From assembly GCA_914767715.1 (NCBI GenBank), contig OU612075.1, forward strand, positions 10,788,001 to 10,852,000: DNA of 64,000 nucleotides. Reading direction: 5' to 3'. The stretch is from Membranipora membranacea. Lineage: Eukaryota > Bryozoa > Gymnolaemata > Cheilostomatida > Membraniporidae. A model generated the notes under the pieces. The model did no database searches. It saw only the letters and a list, made by a program, of their open reading frames with translations, and had not been told where the DNA came from. Position numbers and translations under genes: made by a program. Shown here in pieces: positions 59,083 to 64,000 of the stretch (position 1 is the stretch's first letter; each line of letters begins with the position of its first letter).

Positions 59083-60118
59083 AATATTGTTAACTATCAA
59101 CTTAACAACGCAAAAGCTGCCTGTTAACCAATGGGTACTAACATATCTGTAATTGCAAATCAAATACCTGTGTAAAACAATAAATATTATTAATATTGAA
59201 ATCAGAGCTTTCCTAACCATCGGATTAGTATCATTGCCTGCTAATACTCCTTGGTTATAAACCAATTTTGCAAGAAAACTAATGTTTCTCTTTTTCCATC
59301 AACAATATTGAGCCATCTCATCTACTACCACAAGGAAATCCCTCTTTTCATCCCCAGACTAATTTGACATCTTTTTGTCAACTCATAACCAACACTCATT
59401 TATTGGCTTTGCTGGTTTGATTATATTTTCAACAGCAGATTTAAGAATAGGATATAATGGACCCCCATTTTTTGGAAATACTCGGGATGATTGAGTGCTG
59501 GTTTTGATAGCTCATAGGTTCATATTGTCGCATCTAAATAGTTTGTCTTCGTCCTTATTAAAACTATCATGCAGTCAGAGGTTCATAGCCATAATTCAAT
59601 TCAAAAAAATGATCATAATAAATGGTTTTAGGTTTGAGTTTATGGTCCATAATTCTGCGTTGTTGTAGTTTTCATCGTTGTCGTAGTTGTAATCGTTGTT
59701 ATGACGGCTTGAAAAAAGTTTATATATGTGATTAGATGGCATCAAATGACATTGACTAGAAGATCTGATTTTTTTATAAATTCTTTGCATGTGATCCCGT
59801 CCAATAAAGTTTTCCATGAGTTAATGTTGTCACTACTAACTCCTTTTGTACCTTTTTTTGTACGTTGACTGTCGCTAAATGGAAATAAATTCAAATATGT
59901 TTCAGATGCTAATAACTCTTGATGGATGCAATAGATATGCCTTGCATAAGACATGAACTTTTTACTTATTCTTATGGGTCAATATTGACCACATTAATGA
60001 CACAGAAAAGGTGACCTATTAAAATGGACGCACCACTATATCTAGTTTTGTTATAGTCATATAAATATTGAAGATCTTCAGGATCTCTGCATGCTCTTTG
60101 TTATCATGTGGCAGTGAT

Positions 60119-60254
60119 ACTAGACCAAGTCTGATTCAGCTAACCTGCATACGGAGTTGCTCCCCCTCCACTGATAAGACCTACCTTTTTGCCTGCAGAT
60201 TATCAGAGGAGGAGTAGCAGCTGTAATGTAGGCAAACTTGATCAAACGTGATCT
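60119..60254. mobile_element. MITE, TGATC-type family, copy in spacer G-H
   Basis: Arms CGGAGTTGCTCCCCCTCCAC and GAGGAGTAGCAGCTG with an outer GATCAAACGTGATCTAC. Orthologous in position to the copy at 3886. Confidence 0.55.
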
Positions 60255-61664
60255 ACTGTAGTATCCAAAGATTAGGTGAGTTACTCAAAAATTGAATCTG
60301 ATGCAGTGACATTGATGTAATTAATAAGTTATAATATTTGCTGCATACAGCCGTAAACTCTCGATGTGATTATCTTTACCTTAGTATAGTGAATGTTAGC
60401 TAGAGTTAATTTCAGAAGGTTTGGGGATGGTTTGGCGTTAGCTATCACTAAGTTCTTGCTAGAGTCTATATGAAGTACATGGGGTGAGAAAATGTTGGCT
60501 AGCCGTAAATTTCACTGTTTCAGGTCTGTGTTAAACGGCAAACTTTTCCTCCCACTGAGACATCACCATAATTTGTTAACTTATGTGTCCATTAACTAAG
60601 ATAACACTCTGATGAATGAATAAAGGAAACAATCCTGTCACTCATCACTCTGCACAGACACAAACTATTGAGGGACAAATTTGTACCTACAAGATAAATA
60701 TAACTAGCACTATATCTAGGATGAACTCGGGACCCAATCAATAATAAATACTTCGGCCACTGGAACACTTATATTTGATATTTCAAAATCTTGCATTGTG
60801 TGGGCTGCCTTTCTTGACAAAAGGCAGTACGGTGGTCAATTTTCTGCAGAGATGGCGTATGCCCAAGGACTATCCTAGGTATCAGAAACAGTGTCAACCT
60901 GGACATTTTGAAGTGTCTCTGGTACAAAAAACTAACTGACTGAAATACTTTATTATGGTCTACGCTAGCATAACAATTCAAATATAGGCTGCTCATAACA
61001 ATAAATGCCTTTCAACATTACGCAAATGTTAGGGAGGGGGGGGCAAAAGTCTGGGGGGCTCAGACTATTGAGCATGCTGCTATCCTACCAATACTATCTA
61101 ACAAGTTAAGATAAAATATTATTTCTTTTGTCCTTTGTCCATACATTCTTATGCAATAGCACCTCGATATGCTGAATGGGAGATCATTCAGCATATTGAC
61201 TAAGCTCTAAAAGTTTTTTTTAGTTTTCAGTTTCAATGGTTCAAATATAATAGAGTCAATAATTTTAAGTAAATAAAAGGAGTCAATTCCAATTATGTTT
61301 TGGTAATCGTTGTTGATCAATGCTCCTGCAAAAACAGACTGTACTGTGAACCTGTGCATATAATATTGTGAGGGCGTCATGAAAATTTGTACAGAGAAAA
61401 GGGATGGCTTTGAGGAACTATTTTGTAATTGGTGATCTGAATTATTTCTACAAATAAAATCTTTGAAAAGATTTCTGAGGTGCAAAGCATACCTTAAATT
61501 TACTTTGGTTCCTAACAAGCTTATGTTCGGAGCATATTTATTAACACAGAAGGGGAATGAGGTTATAATCCACCACTTGATATTCACGCTAGTGATTTAG
61601 CACAACATTAGACCAGTTTGGTTCAGCAGCCAGTTGACAACCGAAGTGTTTCCGCACCAAAGAG

Positions 61665-61901
61665 GTGAGTGGCGTAGCCTATGAATTTTGTTAGAGAATA
61701 CCTACCTAACTCATATACCACCTTAACATGACTTGTACTGCAGAAAGTGGGATAAGATTCAAGTTACCGTATAAAATCATCATGAAGATTTTATGTACGT
61801 AAAAGTCCTCACCAAAGAAATTGTCGAGGCTGAGCGTATACCATATAATATTATTCATTCTCAGTCTGTTTTATGGCCTATTGACATTTGAGAACTTTCA
61901 G
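61665..61901 (+). other. Predicted 5' leader intron of unit H
   Basis: Donor CCAAAGAG|gtgagt at 61665 and acceptor aactttcag ending at 61901, ten bases before the start codon. Same arrangement as in B and C. Confidence 0.4.
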
Positions 61902-61911
61902 AACTCCACAA

Positions 61912-64000
61912 ATGGCTACAGCAGAAGGGGTCACAGAACCTGCGGTAATGGAGAATTTAAAGGTAGCAGTAACCAGAGATACAGCCTGTGGATTCTGTGG
62001 TCTGACATTATATGAGATACAGGAACCAAGGGCTCTACCTTGTGGTCACACTCAATGTACTGAGTGTATCCATGTCAACTACCAGAATAAGGAGATAGAG
62101 TGCAAGACTTGTAGGTAAGGCTATTAGAGTCAATGCCTCCAAAATAAGCTCTGTGTTGGAATAGTTTGGTGGTGCCAAGGTGCTTGGTTTTTATTTGATA
62201 TTGTCATCACTAGGCATGACAATATCCAATTCATTTAGAGTAGGTTTTGTTGCAGATGCATTGCACAGATTAAGTTTAGCAATAATGATCCTCTCACAAC
62301 AGCATCTTAAGTCTAAGCGAATAATATATTTATAGGGAAACCTTCAAAGATATAGACATCAGAGCACTACCCACAATTCCTGAGCACCTTGTACAGGAAG
62401 CGTTGGCCGATACAGAGTTGGGATTACCATCAGCAGGAAGAGAATGTAATCGATGTGAGGATGAGAAAGTGAAGGCTGTGGTCTGTTGTGCTGACTGTAA
62501 GAAAAGGTTCTGTCACCAACATGCTGAGGTAGGGACCAATCAACTGCAAGTCAGTATAGAAATATGTACGAATTTGTTTGTCTTGTGAAACTCATAAATA
62601 CAACTACAATACCCGACACTCGTTGCTCAGTTGGGTAGCCTAATGGATAAGTTGAATTTCTATACCGGAATATGAATTTTCATCCTGGTTCTGGTTCTGA
62701 GTTTAAAATAATCACATACCTGAACAAATTAATTATATAATACCTTATAATTATTATTAAGTATAAGTTAAGTATAAGTATTATGTATTTATTTATACAG
62801 GAGCACTTGTTCCATGTCAGCGATCATGTACTTCTGCCAATAGAAGACAACCTGACTGAAGAAAGATACGAGATAAAAAGATGTCAAAATCACAAAAAGT
62901 TTGTGCTTGATGAGATTTGCAGGCATTGCAAAGAGCAGTTTTGTAGCAGATGTGACATTAGGGGAAGATGTATTGCTTTAAACGCAGAGAGAGATGAAAG
63001 TGAGTTTGCTAAGCAAGGTTGATATGGAACTAGTAGAAGTTGATTGTTACCGCTCCTGTTTGATTGATTGATGGTTAGTTTTGAGTAGACGCTAGGCCTG
63101 GTTATAGGCAAAAATGAAGAGACACTAACGCTTTCACTGGTTCAGTTTTCTGTTTCTGGTAATAAAGTCCCGTGCGGAAATAAAAACCCTCAGAAACAAC
63201 GCTGTACTTTGAGTTGTTACATGCTTTTCATTTTAGGCCAAGGTCATGAGGTTGTCCCACTTAAAGATGTGACCGAAGGAATGAGGGAGAAACTTCGAAA
63301 GCTGTCACAGAATATTTTCGACAAATTAAAAAGATGTAGAGACATTGAAAAGTCTGGCTGGAGGCGTCTAGCTGATCTCGAAGCTCATACCGAGAACATC
63401 TATCAGGAGATCGATGAAATGGCTGAAAACATGGTGTGTTTTATTTTTATGCCTGATACTAGTCTTAGTGCTCAGACGGCTCCAATATGGGTTAGTGGCA
63501 CAACATTATCAACCACCCATTTCCACTGTGAAAATGGGTGGTTGATAATGTAATGCCACTACTTCGCATTGGAGTCTGAGAACTTAGACTAGTCTGAAAC
63601 ATAAAGATATTACTTGGAAAGTTGTCATGTCATATCTTGGAAGACAATCCTTTCCATTAGTAAATAATTTAAGACTATCAATCTATGCAGTTCGGACAAA
63701 CCTTGGCCTGTTGTCAATGAAACAATGAAAAAATCAAAGATCTCAAAATTGTTTCTAATTACAACACAAATTAAATGATACCAAATTTTCATCATCGTTT
63801 TTTATTCTAAATGCAATTCGAGATGATTGTCAATGTCTATATGAAGGTTGCAAGAGCAACTTTGAGTTTAAGGCTTTAATAAATTTTGAGTCGATGGGTG
63901 TCTAATTACCATTACCATTTCTTCAACCATTGGCAGATTCAGCGAATCAGAAGAGAAGCAGAAGACCTGAAGACAGAATTTACAGACCATCTTAATGAGT
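61912..64000 (+). CDS. TRIM unit H, 5' part (RING to coiled coil), runs off the window
   Basis: Exons: 61912-62114, 62336-62528, 62801-63017, 63237-63433, and 63937 to the window end inside exon 5. All are open, with matching phases. The start is MATAEGVTEPAVMENLKV. RING CGFC...CGHTQCTEC...CKTC, complete B-box 1, R-type B-box 2 and a normal-length coiled-coil exon 4. The propeller is outside the window. B-box 1 and B-box 2 exons are almost identical to those of G, so H shows what G looked like before it lost its RING exon and gained the stop. Probably a functional E3 ligase if the rest is intact. Confidence 0.85.
63458..63593. repeat. 136-bp intron-4 hairpin (H)
   Basis: Full-length copy; ACTAGTCT and AGACTAGT ends, loop-proximal sequence CCACTGTG. 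Confidence 0.75.

Larger units (their letters stand above)
57188..61600. other. Spacer G-H (type 3 joined to type 1), noncoding
   Basis: The left part to about 58990 matches spacer E-F. The rest matches the type 1 spacer before B, including the block at 59590-59980 and the MITE near 60119. The switch falls at or near the exon-7 relic. No gene seen. Open frames on the minus strand around 61207-61587 lie in the shared upstream block and are not conserved in its other copies. Confidence 0.6.

Noticed and set aside
61207-61587. 126-codon minus frame upstream of H
   Set aside because: The homologous blocks upstream of B, C and G do not keep the frame; it overlaps the shared regulatory block.
1-64000. 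CRISPR array, bacterial operon or phage content
   Set aside because: No regularly spaced short direct repeats, and genes are split by GT-AG introns; the DNA is eukaryotic.

Overview
The window is AT-rich, intron-bearing animal DNA. It has no bacterial-style operons, and the coding signal lies in short exons with GT-AG borders. The main content is a head-to-tail array of TRIM-type genes on the + strand: RING, B-box 1, B-box 2, coiled coil and an NHL-like beta-propeller. An expanded TRIM array with tRNA-derived SINEs and MITE-rich spacers fits an invertebrate, perhaps a lophotrochozoan, but the species cannot be fixed from the sequence.

Every complete unit has the same seven coding exons: RING; B-box 1; B-box 2; coiled coil a; coiled coil b; propeller; terminal NHL strand. 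Standard lengths are 203, 193, 217, 197, 277, 684 and 143 nt, giving 637 aa. From left to right: A (1-780, 3' end only), B (5501-9600, intact, with a 120-bp in-frame duplication in its coiled coil), C (19589-23402, two frameshifts), D1/D2 (26761-31129, recombined and broken), E (34637-38617, intact), F (45886-49936, intact), G (53604-57187, RING exon deleted and a nonsense codon) and H (61912 to the window end, intact as far as seen). Genes and spacers are mosaics of a few sequence types, which points to unequal crossing-over and gene conversion.

The spacers hold most of the other content. One is a ~6.7-kb candidate DNA transposon (12299-18964) carrying a minus-strand, intron-containing transposase-like gene. 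Others hold a decayed Ty3/gypsy remnant and its LTR-like end upstream of E and F, a nonautonomous hAT-like element, several MITEs, two tRNA-derived SINE families, a 136-bp near-perfect hairpin in intron 4 of many units, repeated relics of the last TRIM exon, and a ~400-bp relic of a voltage-gated K+ channel (T1 domain plus S1) downstream of unit A.

Functionally, the intact genes should encode E3 ubiquitin ligases: the RING recruits E2, the B-boxes and coiled coil drive assembly, and the propeller binds the target. The frameworks are nearly constant while a few propeller loops differ sharply between units. Together with the birth, death and exon shuffling seen here, this looks like a diversifying recognition locus, possibly innate immune. 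That last step is inference.
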